Assembly (NCBI GenBank): GCA_003229235.1
Contig: QIIH01000392.1
Span: 1 to 7,344, forward strand
Length of the DNA stretch: 7,344 bases
DNA from: Flavobacteriales bacterium
Lineage (GTDB): Bacteria > Bacteroidota > Bacteroidia > Flavobacteriales > Flavobacteriaceae
Direction: 5' to 3'
Under the pieces are notes generated by a model, which was given only the letters and a program-made list of their open reading frames with translations, did no database searches and had not been told where the DNA came from. Each line of letters begins with the position of its first letter. Within the stretch, counting starts at the first letter, position 1. This document shows, piece by piece, positions 6,949 to 7,344 of the stretch. The position numbers were made by a program, and so were the translations under genes.

Positions 6949-7224
6949 ATGAGTGCTCAAGAGCAATATAAAGAACAATTTGAGGTAGATGTGCTGGAAG
7001 AACAGCTCAACGAGATCATTGTTTATAACGACGACGTTAATACTTTTGATCACGTTATCGAAACACTAATTTATGCTTGTGACCATACTTCTGAGCAAGC
7101 CGAGCAATGCTCTTTAATTGTTCACTACAAAGGTAAATGTGCTGTTAAAACAGGTAGTTACGAAGATTTAAAACCTCGTTGCACCATGCTTTTAGAGGCT
7201 GGCCTTAGTGCAGAAATCGTTTAG
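6949..7224 (+). CDS. clpS: ClpS, N-degron adaptor of the Clp protease
   Basis: Small adaptor that delivers proteins with destabilising N-terminal residues to ClpAP-type protease. With the ATG at 6949 the protein is 91 residues: a flexible N-terminal tail (1-20), then the ClpS core. The binding-pocket motif YNDDVNTFDHV spans 26-36, aligning with the NDDYTPMEFV segment of E. coli ClpS, so N27 and D28 match its pocket residues N34 and D35 and F33 takes the place of gatekeeper M40. H59 in VHYKGK (58-63) matches the pocket H66. An in-frame TTG at 6922 would extend it by nine residues into the prmA end; I prefer the ATG because flavobacterial ClpS proteins begin with a similar short MS-tail. The gene lies 16 bases after prmA and likely ends the operon; no convincing terminator follows. 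Confidence 0.93.
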   Translation: MSAQEQYKEQFEVDVLEEQLNEIIVYNDDVNTFDHVIETLIYACDHTSEQAEQCSLIVHYKGKCAVKTGSYEDLKPRCTMLLEAGLSAEIV

Positions 7225-7308
7225 AATCTCTTTCAAATGAAGGCTTTTATCCTTTAAACCTGAGTTCGACCTAAGATTTGTTTACAGTTTAGATGTATTT
7301 TTATTCAA

Positions 7309-7344
7309 TTCGAAGTCAGATTTTCGAAAGACTAACTAGTTAGT
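7309..7344. repeat. Clustered palindromes downstream of clpS
   Basis: Within the gene-free last 120 bases, TTCGAA occurs at 7309-7314 and 7323-7328 (the second within the 8-base palindrome TTTCGAAA, 7322-7329), and ACTAACTAGTTAGT (7331-7344) is a perfect 14-base palindrome that reaches the window edge. It may be the upstream control region of a gene lying to the right, or part of a longer repeat cut by the window. The function is unknown. Confidence 0.35.

Noticed and set aside
6847..7053. Minus-strand open frame across the prmA-clpS junction
   Set aside because: It overlaps two well-supported genes in antisense and looks like chance coding.
7232..7256. Possible terminator after clpS (AAGG/CCTT stem)
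   Set aside because: The stem is only four firm pairs with a seven-base loop and is not followed by a T-run.
7273..7280. AAGATTTG as a -7 element for a gene beyond the right edge
   Set aside because: One mismatch to the consensus, a poor -33 region, and no downstream gene is visible to support it.

Overview
The window reads as a stretch of core chromosome from a member of the Bacteroidota, most likely a marine-type Flavobacteriaceae. The sequence is AT-rich, start codons lack clear Shine-Dalgarno sequences, promoter-like sites fit the Bacteroidota TAnnTTTG -7 element better than a sigma70 site, and every recognisable protein has the flavobacterial flavour of its family (for example DIGGYSSRP in FolP and MGCGTS in PrmA). 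I see no RNA gene, CRISPR array, insertion sequence or broken gene. No gap between genes exceeds 170 bases.

Layout. Two genes lie on the minus strand at the left: folP (dihydropteroate synthase, 882-1715) followed downstream by cdaA (membrane diadenylate cyclase making c-di-AMP, 8-781). They diverge from a plus-strand series across a 167-base intergenic region (1716-1882), which holds a good -7 element for folP and an imperfect palindrome. The plus-strand series is: a small protein made of two DUF1599-like repeats (1883-2431); a 571-residue membrane protein joining a DoxX/MauE-like domain, a cysteine-poor thioredoxin-like domain and a C-terminal DUF6624-like domain (2452-4167); a DppB-type ABC transporter permease that overlaps it by one base (4167-5249); then, after a 97-base gap with a candidate promoter and hairpin, a tight trio tpiA - prmA - clpS (5347-7224). 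The last 120 bases hold no gene but contain closely spaced palindromes.

How the genes relate. Most are housekeeping: folate synthesis, c-di-AMP signalling, glycolysis, ribosomal protein methylation and N-degron delivery to Clp protease. The less explained part is the middle block, where a two-repeat DUF1599 protein, a redox-type membrane protein with an added domain, and an ABC permease without its partners are arranged as one likely transcript. The DUF6624 fusion and the one-base overlap with the permease suggest a cell-envelope function shared by these two products, but the substrate cannot be read from the sequence.

I did not find a clearly new defence, mobile or RNA-based system. The strongest candidate for novelty is the three-part fusion protein coupled to the orphan permease. 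Family names here come from recognition of motifs, not from searches.
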